This document shows positions 30,874 through 40,250 of a stretch of DNA of 40,745 nt, piece by piece. Source of the DNA: an uncultured Collinsella sp. (GTDB taxonomy: Bacteria; Actinomycetota; Coriobacteriia; Coriobacteriales; Coriobacteriaceae). Under the pieces are notes generated by a model. That model had not been told where the DNA came from and made no database searches. It was given only the letters and a program-made list of their open reading frames with translations. The DNA is taken from the NCBI GenBank assembly GCA_937982065.1, contig CALJMO010000009.1, forward strand, positions 1-40,745, read 5' to 3'. The stretch's first letter is position 1; each line of letters begins with the position of its first letter. Made by a program: the position numbers and the translations under genes.

Positions 30874-33651
30874 CTACCCACGGTGACGGGCGCGGCTGTA
30901 CGGCGTATCCACCATGGGCAGATCTGGACGCAGCTTGCCGTCAAACGCGCGATAGGCGTTCTGTACGGCGGGCGCCGTGGGGATCGTTGCGATCTCGCCG
31001 ATGCCCTTGCCGCCGTATGCCACGGGCAGCAGCTCGTCCTTCTCCACGTAGATGGCGTGGATATCCGGAATCTCGGGCGCACGGAACAGCCCGAGCGTAC
31101 CGTACCTTGCCTGGGGTACGCAGTCCTTGAGCGGCCAGTCCTCGGTAAGCGCATAGCCCATCCCCATGAGCACGCCGCCTTCGATCTGACCCTGGATGGA
31201 GATGGGGTTGACCACCTTGCCGGAATCGTGCGCAGCATAGACCTCGCTCACGCGGCCGTCATCATCCAGAATGACCACATGCGTGGCAAAGCCGTAGCAG
31301 ATGTGGCTCTTGGGGTTGGGAACGTCGGCGCCCAGCTTGTCGGTCGGCTCCAGGTACACGTAGCCAAACTCGCATCCCTCGAGCGCCTTGATGGCAGCCG
31401 CGGGATCCTGAGGATGCATACCTTGGCCGGCGACGAGCTCCTGCGTGCGCAGCTGATAGGCGCGACCGTCGTCGTACTCAATCTTGACGCCGTCGCCATG
31501 CGCGCTCACGGGAGTATCGGGTGCGGGCTTGCCGGCCTCGATGTCAAGCATGGCATCGCGCAGCAGGAAGGCGGCACCGCGCACGGCCTCGCCGGTCACG
31601 ACCGTCTGACGCGAGCCAGACGTGGTGCCGGAGTCGGGAGCGTTCTCGGTGGAGCACTCGCCATTGGCAATGCAGCTCAGCGGCAGACCGCAGGCCTCGG
31701 CAACGTCCTGCAAAAAGACCGTGTTGCAGCCCTGGCCGATGTCGGACGTGGCGGCGTAGACCACGGCGCGGCCATCCTCGACGCGGATCTTGCAGCGGCC
31801 GGCATCGGGCAGGCCCACGCCCACGCCGGCGTTCTTCATGGCGCAGGCGATACCGGCGTGTCCGGGATGCGCGTAGTAGGCATCCTTGACCTCGAGCAGC
31901 GTCTCCTTCAGTGCCGTGGAGCAATCGGCAATCTGGCCGTTGGGCAAAACCTCGCCCGGCTCGATGGCGTTACGGTAGCGGATCTCCCACGGATCCAGGC
32001 CGACCTTCTCGGCCAGCAGGTCGATCAGGCTCTCGAGCGCAAACTCGGACTGGCAAACGCCAAAGCCGCGGTACGCACCGGCGGGCGGGTTGTTGGTGTA
32101 GTAGCCAAAGCCGCGAATGTCGGTGTTCTGGTACTTGTAGGGGCCGACGGCATGCGTACAGGCGCGCTCGAGCACCGGGCCGCACAGCGACGCGTAGGCG
32201 CCGGTATCAAAGTTGATCTCGCAATCCAGGCCGGTAAAGTTGCCCTCGGCGTCGCAGCCCAGTGTAAAGGTGCCGTCCATGGCGTGACGCTTGGGATGGA
32301 AAGCGAGCGACTCGGCACGCGTGAGCTTACACTTCACAGGACGCTGGAACTTATATGCGGCGAGCGCGGCCAAGTGCTGGATGGACACGTCCTCCTTGCC
32401 GCCAAAGCCGCCACCCACGAGCATGGTCTCGACGACCACGCGCTCGGGCTCGCTATCCCAGCCAAACATGTGAGCGCACTCTTTGCGCGTGTCGTAGGCG
32501 CCCTGGTCGGTCGACTGCACCTTGACGCCATTCTTGTACGGGAAGGCAACGGCGCACTCGGGCTCCAAGAAGGCATGCTCGGTAAAGGGCGTGGTAAAGC
32601 GCTGCGTCACGGTAAACGCGCTCTCTGCCAGCGCCTTGGCGGCGTCACCGCGCGTCACGTGACGGCTCTGGCACACGTTGTCCTTGAGCTCCACCGTGTT
32701 GCCAAAGGCAAAGAAGCTGTCGTGCAGGCGCGGGGCGTCGGCAGACCTGGCCTCGGCGATGTTGCGCACGGGCTCCAGCGGCTCGTAATCGATCTTTACG
32801 AGCTTCTTGGCCTTCTCGAGCGTCGCCTCGTCCTCGGCAACCACCAGCACGATGGCATCGCCCACGCAGCGGGTGATGTCGCCCTGGGCGATCATGACGT
32901 CCCAGTCCTGGATAAGGTGGCCGACCTGGTTGACCGGCACGTCCTCGGCGCGCAGGATGCCCACCACACCGGGCAGGGCCTCGGCCTTGGAGGTGTCGAT
33001 GGAGAGCACACGGGCGCGCGGGTACTTGGAGCGCACGGCGCTGGCATAGGTCAGACCCGGCTGATCGAGCTCGTCGATGTCGTCGGGATACTTGCCCTCG
33101 CCGAGCACCTTCTTGCGCACGTCGATGCGGAAGGCGCGCTTGCCCACGCCGTAGTCGTCGCCGCGCTCCAAATCCTCGTCGATCTGCTTTTCGCCACGGA
33201 GCACCGCAGCTGCCAGCGAAATGCCCTCGATAATCTTTTTGTAGCCGGTGCAGCGGCAGACATTGCCACGGATGGCGTACTTGATCTGCTCCTCGGTGGG
33301 CTCGGGGTCCTCGGCGATCAGCGCTGCACCCGCCATGACCATACCGGGGATGCAAAAGCCGCACTGTACGGCGCCCACGGCGCCAAAGGCGTACACAAAT
33401 GCCTCGCGCACATCCTCGGGCAGGCCCTCGACGGTCACGATGTTACGGCCGGCGGCAAGGGCGGTGGTCAGCACGCACGCCTTGACGGCCGCACCGTCCA
33501 CATGGATGGTGCAGGTACCGCACGCGCCCTCGGAGCAGCCGTCCTTGGCGGAGTGAATGTGCAGGTCGTCGCGCAGATAGCGCAGCAGCGGCTTGTTCTG
33601 AGTCGTCGTGCGCTCGACGCCGTTAACGGTAAAAGTGAATTCCTGTGCCAT
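30874..33651 (-). CDS. xdhD: Selenium-type xanthine dehydrogenase, fused Fe-S and molybdenum subunits (XdhD-like)
   Basis: Molybdenum hydroxylase of 925 residues that oxidises purines. Residues 1-160 form the two [2Fe-2S] domains: Cys39, 44, 47 and 59 (CSEGACGTC) and CGFC (97-100) with CRC (132-134). From about 175 onward is the molybdenum domain with GGGFGGKE, AYRGFGVCQSEFA and GGKGIGEI holding the catalytic Glu. The FAD subunit is missing and no such gene is in the window, as in E. coli XdhD. Selenium dependence is inferred from yqeB, yqeC and mocA. It follows the ferredoxin gene by 12 bases. Confidence 0.9.
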   Translation of the reverse strand: MAQEFTFTVNGVERTTTQNKPLLRYLRDDLHIHSAKDGCSEGACGTCTIHVDGAAVKACVLTTALAAGRNIVTVEGLPEDVREAFVYAFGAVGAVQCGFCIPGMVMAGAALIAEDPEPTEEQIKYAIRGNVCRCTGYKKIIEGISLAAAVLRGEKQIDEDLERGDDYGVGKRAFRIDVRKKVLGEGKYPDDIDELDQPGLTYASAVRSKYPRARVLSIDTSKAEALPGVVGILRAEDVPVNQVGHLIQDWDVMIAQGDITRCVGDAIVLVVAEDEATLEKAKKLVKIDYEPLEPVRNIAEARSADAPRLHDSFFAFGNTVELKDNVCQSRHVTRGDAAKALAESAFTVTQRFTTPFTEHAFLEPECAVAFPYKNGVKVQSTDQGAYDTRKECAHMFGWDSEPERVVVETMLVGGGFGGKEDVSIQHLAALAAYKFQRPVKCKLTRAESLAFHPKRHAMDGTFTLGCDAEGNFTGLDCEINFDTGAYASLCGPVLERACTHAVGPYKYQNTDIRGFGYYTNNPPAGAYRGFGVCQSEFALESLIDLLAEKVGLDPWEIRYRNAIEPGEVLPNGQIADCSTALKETLLEVKDAYYAHPGHAGIACAMKNAGVGVGLPDAGRCKIRVEDGRAVVYAATSDIGQGCNTVFLQDVAEACGLPLSCIANGECSTENAPDSGTTSGSRQTVVTGEAVRGAAFLLRDAMLDIEAGKPAPDTPVSAHGDGVKIEYDDGRAYQLRTQELVAGQGMHPQDPAAAIKALEGCEFGYVYLEPTDKLGADVPNPKSHICYGFATHVVILDDDGRVSEVYAAHDSGKVVNPISIQGQIEGGVLMGMGYALTEDWPLKDCVPQARYGTLGLFRAPEIPDIHAIYVEKDELLPVAYGGKGIGEIATIPTAPAVQNAYRAFDGKLRPDLPMVDTPYSRARHRG

Positions 33652-33663
33652 GGCGATTCCCCT

Positions 33664-34143
33664 CTACACGCCGGCGGCGATGCCGGTGCGGTCGTGGATG
33701 GCGCCATGCGGGCAGACGACGGCGCACATGCCGCACGACAGGCAGTCCGCGCCATCGATATGGGCGCAATTGTCCTCGATGCGGATAGCGCCGGCAGGGC
33801 ACTTTTTGGCGCACATGCCGCAACCGATGCAGCTCGTGTCGCAGATCTTGCGGGCAATGGCGCCCTTATCCGTGTTGTTGCAGCGCACCAGAATGTTCTG
33901 GTAGCCGGGAACAAAGGCAATCACGCGCTGCGGGCACGCCATGCCGCACAGACCGCAGCCGGTGCATTTGGAGCGGTCCACGCGGGCGACGCCATCGACC
34001 AGTACGATGGCACCGTGGGGACAGGCCGTGACGCAGGCGCCACAGCCAATGCAGCCTTCGCTGCAGCGGGCGTCGCCGCCTGCGGAGGCGCAACCGCTTC
34101 CGCAGGCAACGTAGGCCACGTTATGTTGAATGGATTTGGCCAT
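33664..34143 (-). CDS. Four-cluster [4Fe-4S] ferredoxin, RnfB-like
   Basis: A 159-residue electron carrier with four CxxCxxCxxxCP motifs: CIGCGACVTACP, CTGCGLCGMACP, CIGCGMCAKKCP and CLSCGMCAVVCP, and additional cysteines near the N terminus. It resembles the Fe-S part of RnfB and HycB-like proteins. No membrane segment is seen. It lies 12 bases before the dehydrogenase and 11 after ygfK, so it probably passes electrons between them, in place of the missing FAD subunit; that role is inferred. Confidence 0.85.
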   Translation of the reverse strand: MAKSIQHNVAYVACGSGCASAGGDARCSEGCIGCGACVTACPHGAIVLVDGVARVDRSKCTGCGLCGMACPQRVIAFVPGYQNILVRCNNTDKGAIARKICDTSCIGCGMCAKKCPAGAIRIEDNCAHIDGADCLSCGMCAVVCPHGAIHDRTGIAAGV

Positions 34144-34154
34144 AAGAGACTCGC

Positions 34155-37154
34155 CTATTTCTTAAGAAGGTACAAATAGTTGTCGCGCACAGCCCTGATG
34201 GTCAGGCGGACGGCCTCGGGAAGACCGGTGTTGACGGCATCGACCGAGACGGTGCGGACCGTGCCGGCGACGCGGACCTTAAAGTGATCATCGCCCACGG
34301 CCAGGAAGCCCTCGTTCTCGGAGTTCTCCATGTCCTCCTCGCTCCAGAACAGGGTGAGCTTGTCCTTGTAGGGACGACCCTCCTGGTAGGGGCAGAACAC
34401 GGCGCAGTTGCCGCACTCGTTGCACATGCCATCGACGTGAACGACCTGATGCTTGGCCAGACCCGGCACCTTAATTGCCACGTTGGCGCGGTTGGGGCAC
34501 ACGTCGCAGCAGACCTCGCACACCGAGCCGCAGCCCAGGCAGCGAGTCTTGGTGCAGTTGCGCTTGTCGCGGCACAGCGACCCCTTGCGCTCGTAGCAGG
34601 TGTCCTCGCGGCCGGCCTGCTCGTTGCAGTCGGCGTACTTGTTAAAGTCCACGCCGGCGATGGCACGAGCGACCTCGGCGGCGTCGGCGATAGCCTCGAC
34701 CACGGTGGCCGGACCGCGACGGCAGTCGCCCGCAGCCCAGACGCCCTCGACGCCGGTGGAGGTGGCGGCAAGGCGGCCGCGACGGTCGTGCTCGACGCCC
34801 GCGGCGTCGTACAGGCTGGCATCGACGCCCTCGCCCACGGCGCAGATCACCGTGGTGGCAGGAAGCTCAACGGTCTCACCCGTGGCGACAGGGCTGCGAC
34901 GGCCGCTTGCATCCGGCTCGCCAAGCTCCATAACGTCGCAGGTCAGCACGGCGCCGTTAAGTGCCTTGGGCGCCAGCAGCTCGCAGAACTCAACGCCATC
35001 GGCAAGAGCAAGATCGAGCTCTTCCTCGTCGGCGGGCATCTGCTTCTTGGTGCGGCGATACACCAGGCGCACGTTCTTCACGCCGGCCAGGCGCTTGGCC
35101 ACGCGAGCCGCGTCCATGGCGGTATTGCCGGCGCCGATGACCACGACATCCTCGCCCAGCTCGAGCTTCTCGCCCTTCTTGGCGGCCTCGAGGAACTCCA
35201 GTACATCGAGCTCGGCACCCTCGCCCAAGCCCGCAGAGCCGGGCATCCAGGCACCGGTGGCCACGACCACGTCAGTAAAGCCCTGAGCCTTGAGCTCGTC
35301 GATGGACTCCACGCGGGCATTGAGCTGCACCTTGGCGCCAAAGGCCAGGCAGAGCTCGGCATCGTGGGAGATATCGTCGCTCGCAATGCGGAACTCGGGA
35401 ATCACATGACGGACCACGCCGCCGAGAGAGTCGCGGGCCTCGAAGATGGTGACGGGCACGCCGGCACGCGTCAGGAAGAACGCCGTCGCCAGACCGGCAG
35501 GGCCGCCGCCGATAACGGCAACGTTGCGCTCGCTGTCGCTGGCGATGGCCTGGGCGCGCAGCTTGGGCAGCACGGCGGTCATGGCCTCGCGGGCGGCTTT
35601 GAGCTTGCTGGCGCGAATCTGGGCGCCCTCGGGCTCGTAGAACGCACGCTCGCAGGCGCGGCCGCAAGGATGCGGGCAGATGGTGCCGGTAATGAACGGC
35701 AGGGCGTTGCGCTCGATGATGATGTTGAGCGCGTCCTCGTAGCGGCCCTCATCAACAGCCGCCAGGTAGGCGGGAATATCCTGCTGGATGGGGCAGCTCG
35801 TGCGACACGGCGTGGTAAAGCAGTCGGAAAGCGGGCTCTTGCCGGCAACCTTGCGGTCGGGCAGCGGGCGCAGCGGCTTCTTGTAGAGCGGGTTGGTGAG
35901 CGAGTCGTTCTGGATCGCCGTCACGGCCTCGAGAGAGACGCCCTCAAACGGCCTGCCGTCCAGATCGGTGAACTCGCCGGCCATCTGGCTAAAGCGCTCG
36001 TAGCCACCGGGCTTGAGCACGTCGGTCGCCAGGGTGACGGGCCAAATACCGGCATCGTACAGGGCGCGGATGTTGTAGGCCGTGGCACCGCCGGAGTAGC
36101 TGATACGCAGCTTGCCATCGAACTGCTCGGTAATGCGACGGGCGGCCTCGATGGTCAGCGAGAACAGCGAACGGCCGGACATGTACATCTCGGTGGAAGG
36201 CAGCTCGTTCCTCGTCACGTCGACGGGGAAGGTGTTGGTGAGCTTGACGCCAAACTCCAGGCCGCGCTCGGCGCACAGGGCAATCAGGCGCTCGAACATG
36301 GGCACGGCGTCGGCCCACTGCAGGTCCTCGCGGAAGTGCGTATCGTCGAAGACGATGTAGTCGAAGCCCAGCTCGTTGAGGCGCTGGCGAGCAAACTCAT
36401 AGCCCAGCAGCGTGGGGTTGCACTTGATGTAGGTATTGAGGCCCTTCTCGGTGATGAGGTAGGTCGCGATGCGCTCGATCTCCGCCGGCGGGCAGCCGTG
36501 CAGGGTGGACTCGGTGATGGAGTTGGACACGCGCGCCGGAATGGACTCGACAAACGCGGCGTCGACATGCTCAAACTTGTCCAGGTTGGCGAGCGCCCAT
36601 GCGCGGCACTCGTTCCAGACGTCGGAGCCGCTGGCGTCCTTCATGCCCTCGATGTAGGCGTCGACCTTGGGGCTCTTGATGCCCTCGAGGTCATAGCCCA
36701 CGGACATGTTAAAGACAAAACCGTCCGGGCTGCCCAGACCGTACTCGCGAGCGATCAGGTGGCAGGCAAACCATGCCTTCACGTACTCGGCAAAGGCCTG
36801 CGGAACCTCGAGCTCGGTCGACCACTCGCAGTTGTAGCACTCGTCCTGTGCCACGATGCAGGGTTTGTTCACACACTTGGAGAGCTCCTCGCCGTCCATA
36901 ACCTGAACGGTCTTGAGCTCAAAGAAGCGGGAACCGGCCACATAAGAGGCCACGATGTTCTGGGCCAGCTGCGTGTTGGGGCCGGCGGCCGGGCCAAACG
37001 GAGTCTCGATGCGCTCGTCAAAAATGGGAAGCGCGCCCTCCTGGTTGGTCGTGACCATCTTGCGCACGCCAAAGATGGCGTCCTGGGTCTTGTGCTCCTC
37101 GATGATCCAGTTCATCAGCTGCGAAAACGGGATCGGCCTCATGATGTCGCTCAT
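34155..37154 (-). CDS. ygfK: YgfK, DHOD-like/GltD-like flavo-iron-sulfur oxidoreductase
   Basis: Large oxidoreductase of 999 residues annotated in E. coli as a putative selenate reductase subunit, and required for anaerobic purine use in gut bacteria. Domains in order: a dihydroorotate dehydrogenase-like N terminus (PFSQLMNWIIEEHKTQDAIFGVRK, about 1-420), a GltD-type Cys-rich segment (DCFTTPCRTSCPIQQDIPAYL), a FAD domain (VIGGGPAGLATAFFL), a NAD(P) domain (VVIGAGNTAMDAARVA) and C-terminal [4Fe-4S] motifs (CLGCGSVCEVCCDVCP, CNECGNCAVFCP). The ATG at 37154 with GAGAGGAG is chosen over a 69-residue extension. Confidence 0.93.
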   Translation of the reverse strand: MSDIMRPIPFSQLMNWIIEEHKTQDAIFGVRKMVTTNQEGALPIFDERIETPFGPAAGPNTQLAQNIVASYVAGSRFFELKTVQVMDGEELSKCVNKPCIVAQDECYNCEWSTELEVPQAFAEYVKAWFACHLIAREYGLGSPDGFVFNMSVGYDLEGIKSPKVDAYIEGMKDASGSDVWNECRAWALANLDKFEHVDAAFVESIPARVSNSITESTLHGCPPAEIERIATYLITEKGLNTYIKCNPTLLGYEFARQRLNELGFDYIVFDDTHFREDLQWADAVPMFERLIALCAERGLEFGVKLTNTFPVDVTRNELPSTEMYMSGRSLFSLTIEAARRITEQFDGKLRISYSGGATAYNIRALYDAGIWPVTLATDVLKPGGYERFSQMAGEFTDLDGRPFEGVSLEAVTAIQNDSLTNPLYKKPLRPLPDRKVAGKSPLSDCFTTPCRTSCPIQQDIPAYLAAVDEGRYEDALNIIIERNALPFITGTICPHPCGRACERAFYEPEGAQIRASKLKAAREAMTAVLPKLRAQAIASDSERNVAVIGGGPAGLATAFFLTRAGVPVTIFEARDSLGGVVRHVIPEFRIASDDISHDAELCLAFGAKVQLNARVESIDELKAQGFTDVVVATGAWMPGSAGLGEGAELDVLEFLEAAKKGEKLELGEDVVVIGAGNTAMDAARVAKRLAGVKNVRLVYRRTKKQMPADEEELDLALADGVEFCELLAPKALNGAVLTCDVMELGEPDASGRRSPVATGETVELPATTVICAVGEGVDASLYDAAGVEHDRRGRLAATSTGVEGVWAAGDCRRGPATVVEAIADAAEVARAIAGVDFNKYADCNEQAGREDTCYERKGSLCRDKRNCTKTRCLGCGSVCEVCCDVCPNRANVAIKVPGLAKHQVVHVDGMCNECGNCAVFCPYQEGRPYKDKLTLFWSEEDMENSENEGFLAVGDDHFKVRVAGTVRTVSVDAVNTGLPEAVRLTIRAVRDNYLYLLKK

Positions 37155-37252
37155 AATGAGCTCCTCTCTGTAACGCCCGGCGAGACCGCGCGACGGGCGC
37201 AAATACGGTGTAGCGCTAGCACAGCGCCGGCGACCCCGCGGAGGCCGCCTAT

Positions 37253-37288
37253 GCGCGCGCCGGATGCGGCGAAACATCCGACGCGCGC
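37253..37288 (-). other. Strong GC-rich hairpin between ssnA and ygfK
   Basis: A 14-bp stem (37253-37266 with 37275-37288) with one G-T-type mismatch and an 8-base loop, 15 bases beyond the ssnA stop. There is no T-run. It may protect upstream mRNA or lower ygfK expression relative to ssnA. Confidence 0.6.
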
Positions 37289-37303
37289 GAATCTCCAGTT
37301 GGA

Positions 37304-38659
37304 TTAGTACACGCGATCGTTGAGCGTGCTCCAGAGCTTCTTGGACTCGGCCATGGTCCACGCGTTGATCTTGTCCTCATCGATACCGACAAACTCGCGA
37401 TCCTTGTACAGGACACGGCCGTTGATGATGGTGGTGCGGCAGTTTTTGCCCATCATGCCAAAGAGCATGTGGCCGTCGATGTTCTCCTCGCTCAGCGGCG
37501 TAAAGGGCTTGTAGTCCATAACGATGACGTCGGCGGCGGCGCCGGCCTCGAGCACGCCGAGTTTGCGATCGAAGTACTTGCTCGCCATCTTGGCGTTGTT
37601 CTCGAACAGCATGGTCATGGCCTCGCACCAGCCCACGTTGGGCATGGCGGCGTTGTGGCGCTGAATGATCAGGAAGACCTTAAGGCTCTCGAGCATATCG
37701 TGGGTGTAGGCGTCGGTGCCCATGCACACGGGGATGCCGCGACGGAAGAACTCGAGCACGGGGGCGCAGCCCACGGCGTTGCCCATATTGGATTCGGGGT
37801 TGTTGACGAGCCAAGTGCCGGACTCCTTGACGATATCCATCTCGGCAGGCGTCACGTGGATGCAGTGGCCGAGCATGGTGTCGGGACCCAGCAGGTTGTG
37901 CTGCAGCAGGCGCTCGACGGGGCTGATGCCGCCGCGGTTGAGGCGGGAGTCCCACACGTCATTCATGCCCTCGCACACATGGATGTGGAAACCGGTCAGG
38001 CCGTTGTTGGCCTCGGCCATCTTGTCCATGGTCTCGTCCGAAAGCGTAAAGGTGGCGTGACCGCCAAACATGGCGGCGATCATGTGGTTGTCGTTATCGC
38101 GACGCTCCTTGGCGGCCCACTGGGCAAACTCGGCGTTCTCGGCAATGGCCTGGTCGCATTTTTCCTGACCGCGGCGGTCGGAGACCTCGTAGCACAGGCA
38201 CGAACGCATGCCCAGCTCCTGAGCGGCGTCCTTAATGGTAAAGAGGCTGCCCGGAATCTCGCAGAAGCTCGCATGGTGATCGAAGATCGTGGTGACGCCG
38301 TCGCGGATGGAATCCAGAATCGTGGCATAGGCGCTGGCCTTGGTGCCGTCGAGCGTCAGGTTGTCGTCGATCTTCCACCACTGCTGCTCAAGATTCTCCA
38401 GGAAGTTGGTGGGGTTGCAGCCCTTAATGGCAAGGCCGCGGGCCAGACCCGAGTAGATGTGGGTGTGGCAGTTGATAAGTCCGGGCATGATGAGGTTGCC
38501 CTGGGCGTCGACGTACTCGGCATCCGGGTACTTGGCCTTGAGCTCGCGCTCGGGGCCCACTTCGACGATCGTATCTCCGTCAATGGCGACCGCACCGTTG
38601 GGAATGAACGGAGTCTGAGCGTTGCGGGTAAAGACGGAACCGTTAGCGACCAGAAGCAT
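37304..38659 (-). CDS. ssnA: Putative aminohydrolase SsnA
   Basis: Metal-dependent amidohydrolase of the SsnA family, related to guanine deaminase and chlorohydrolases; found with ygfK and XdhD. The 451 residues show CHTHIYSG (His65, His67), FHIHVCEG, GHCIHVTPAEMD and a metal Asp in MGTDAY, all intact. The ATG at 38659 with AAGGGAG is preferred over an in-frame start six codons earlier. Deamination of a purine such as guanine is the likely reaction, by analogy. Confidence 0.9.
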   Translation of the reverse strand: MLLVANGSVFTRNAQTPFIPNGAVAIDGDTIVEVGPERELKAKYPDAEYVDAQGNLIMPGLINCHTHIYSGLARGLAIKGCNPTNFLENLEQQWWKIDDNLTLDGTKASAYATILDSIRDGVTTIFDHHASFCEIPGSLFTIKDAAQELGMRSCLCYEVSDRRGQEKCDQAIAENAEFAQWAAKERRDNDNHMIAAMFGGHATFTLSDETMDKMAEANNGLTGFHIHVCEGMNDVWDSRLNRGGISPVERLLQHNLLGPDTMLGHCIHVTPAEMDIVKESGTWLVNNPESNMGNAVGCAPVLEFFRRGIPVCMGTDAYTHDMLESLKVFLIIQRHNAAMPNVGWCEAMTMLFENNAKMASKYFDRKLGVLEAGAAADVIVMDYKPFTPLSEENIDGHMLFGMMGKNCRTTIINGRVLYKDREFVGIDEDKINAWTMAESKKLWSTLNDRVY

Positions 38660-38807
38660 AAATGCTCCCTTCAACATCAGGGGCGGGGTTTGACACCTCT
38701 GACATGGCGGAAGTGCGAAGCGCCGGCCTACACCGGAAACGGGCCCTCTCCCGTCAACGCTTCACCAAAGGGACGAGCCCTTTGAAGTGCGGCTTGGCGC
38801 CGCATGG

Positions 38808-38839
38808 CGCCGGCGGACGAGGCGATGCGTCCGCCGGCG
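38808..38839 (-). other. Strong GC-rich hairpin between the permease and ssnA
   Basis: A perfect 12-bp stem (38808-38819 with 38828-38839) with an 8-base loop, 17 bases beyond the permease stop. No T-run. Similar hairpins occur after other genes of the locus. Confidence 0.6.
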
Positions 38840-38855
38840 AATAGCACCGAATTGG

Positions 38856-40250
38856 TTACTTCTTGCTCTCGGGCAGGACCAGATTCACAGCGGCATCCTT
38901 GGCGGCATCGATGTGCTGAGCCACGACCGGCGTCTGCGGAAGGATCAGGTTGAGCACGATGGCCATGATGGCGGTGGGGGTTACGGCGTTGGAGCCGATG
39001 ACGGTGGACACCCAGGTGGGCATGCCCTCGCCGGCAAGGCAACCGCTGGCCATCCAGATACCCAAGCCAAAGACAACGGAGGTGCCGACGATGGTGGTGG
39101 TGCGCTGCGTGAGGCCCTCGCGGGTGAACATGCGCACACCGTTCATGGTGATGGTGCCAAAGACGCCGACGGTCGCGCCGCCGATAACAGGCTGCGGGAT
39201 GGCGGAGAGCACGGCAGAGAGCTGCGGGAACAGACCGGCGATGGCAAAGACGGCCGCGATGATCACAAAGACCCACTTGTTGACGACCTTGTTGGAGCAG
39301 ATGATGCCCACGTTCTGGCCAAGGGCGCTGGTGGGAAGACCGCCCAGCAGGCCGCCGACCATAGAAGTGAGGCCCTGGGACACGATAGCGCCGGAGAGCT
39401 CGCGCTCGGTGGGCATACGGTCGATGGAGCCCAGGCAGGCGGCGGAGACGTCACCGATAACCTGGATGGCAACCATGGGGAACACGACGGCGAGGGTAAT
39501 GCAGACCTCGGGATCAAACTCGAGCGCGTAGGGCATGAGCTTGGGAAGAGCGAAGACCTGAGCGGTGGCGACGCTGGAGAAGTCGATCATGCCAAAGGGG
39601 ATCGAAACGATCATGCCAACGATCATACCAAAGAACACGGATCCCAGCTTGAGCGTGCCCTTGCCAAAGTTGGCGAGCGCGAAGACGACGGCGAAGGTGA
39701 TAAGAGCGACGCACCATGCCTGCGGGGTGCCCCACAACGGCGTGCCCATGCCACCGGCCATGTATTTGACGGCCGTGGGATAGAGAGAGACGCCAATGGA
39801 GAAGATGACCGTGCCGGTCACGACGGGCGGGAACAGCCACTTAATCTTGCTGTAGGCCAGACCAAAGAGGACCGCGACGGCACCGCCAACGATCTCGCCG
39901 CCCAGCAGCGCGCCAAAACTAAAGCCCGAGGCGCCCATGGCCTGAAGGGCCGGCAGGAACGCGAACGAAACGCCCATGACGATGGGCAGGCCGCCGCCAA
40001 TGCGACGGAAGGGAGCGAAGGCCTGAAGGGCCGTGTCGATCGCCGAAAGAATGAGTGCAACCTGAATGATGTCGGTGCTCTGCTGGCTATTAAAGCCGTA
40101 GACGCCGGCCATGATGACCGCCGGGGTAATGATGCCGGCAAACGATGCCAGTACATGCTGAAGGGCACACGGGATCATTTCCTTAACGGGCGGCATGCCT
40201 TCGCGAGTGAACAGGGCTTCAGTGCCGTTCGTAACCGTCTCCTGGGTCAT
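38856..40250 (-). CDS. NCS2-family xanthine/uric acid permease
   Basis: Nucleobase:cation symporter of the uracil-xanthine permease type (NCS2), 464 residues with about 14 hydrophobic segments. It shows the conserved QHVLASFAGIITPAVI in TM1, VIGDVSAACLG, and PTSALGQNVGIICSNKV, the position of the family substrate motif QNxGxxxxT. The ATG at 40250 is chosen; GAGGA lies 14 bases and GGTGG five bases upstream, so the ribosome site is unusual. First gene of the ssnA-ygfK-ferredoxin-xdhD run, so it probably feeds purines to these enzymes. Xanthine versus urate preference is not decidable here. Confidence 0.9.
   Translation of the reverse strand: MTQETVTNGTEALFTREGMPPVKEMIPCALQHVLASFAGIITPAVIMAGVYGFNSQQSTDIIQVALILSAIDTALQAFAPFRRIGGGLPIVMGVSFAFLPALQAMGASGFSFGALLGGEIVGGAVAVLFGLAYSKIKWLFPPVVTGTVIFSIGVSLYPTAVKYMAGGMGTPLWGTPQAWCVALITFAVVFALANFGKGTLKLGSVFFGMIVGMIVSIPFGMIDFSSVATAQVFALPKLMPYALEFDPEVCITLAVVFPMVAIQVIGDVSAACLGSIDRMPTERELSGAIVSQGLTSMVGGLLGGLPTSALGQNVGIICSNKVVNKWVFVIIAAVFAIAGLFPQLSAVLSAIPQPVIGGATVGVFGTITMNGVRMFTREGLTQRTTTIVGTSVVFGLGIWMASGCLAGEGMPTWVSTVIGSNAVTPTAIMAIVLNLILPQTPVVAQHIDAAKDAAVNLVLPESKK

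Noticed and set aside
30874..33651. Selenocysteine codon in the selenium-type dehydrogenase
   Set aside because: The open frame has no in-frame TGA; the selenium in this enzyme class is a labile cofactor, not selenocysteine.
30883..37307. Very long plus-strand open frames opposite xdhD and ygfK (over 1000 codons each)
   Set aside because: They are antisense shadows of strongly biased GC-rich genes; the minus-strand products match known families over their whole length. The same applies opposite rpoA (2741-4192) and secY (7695-9080).
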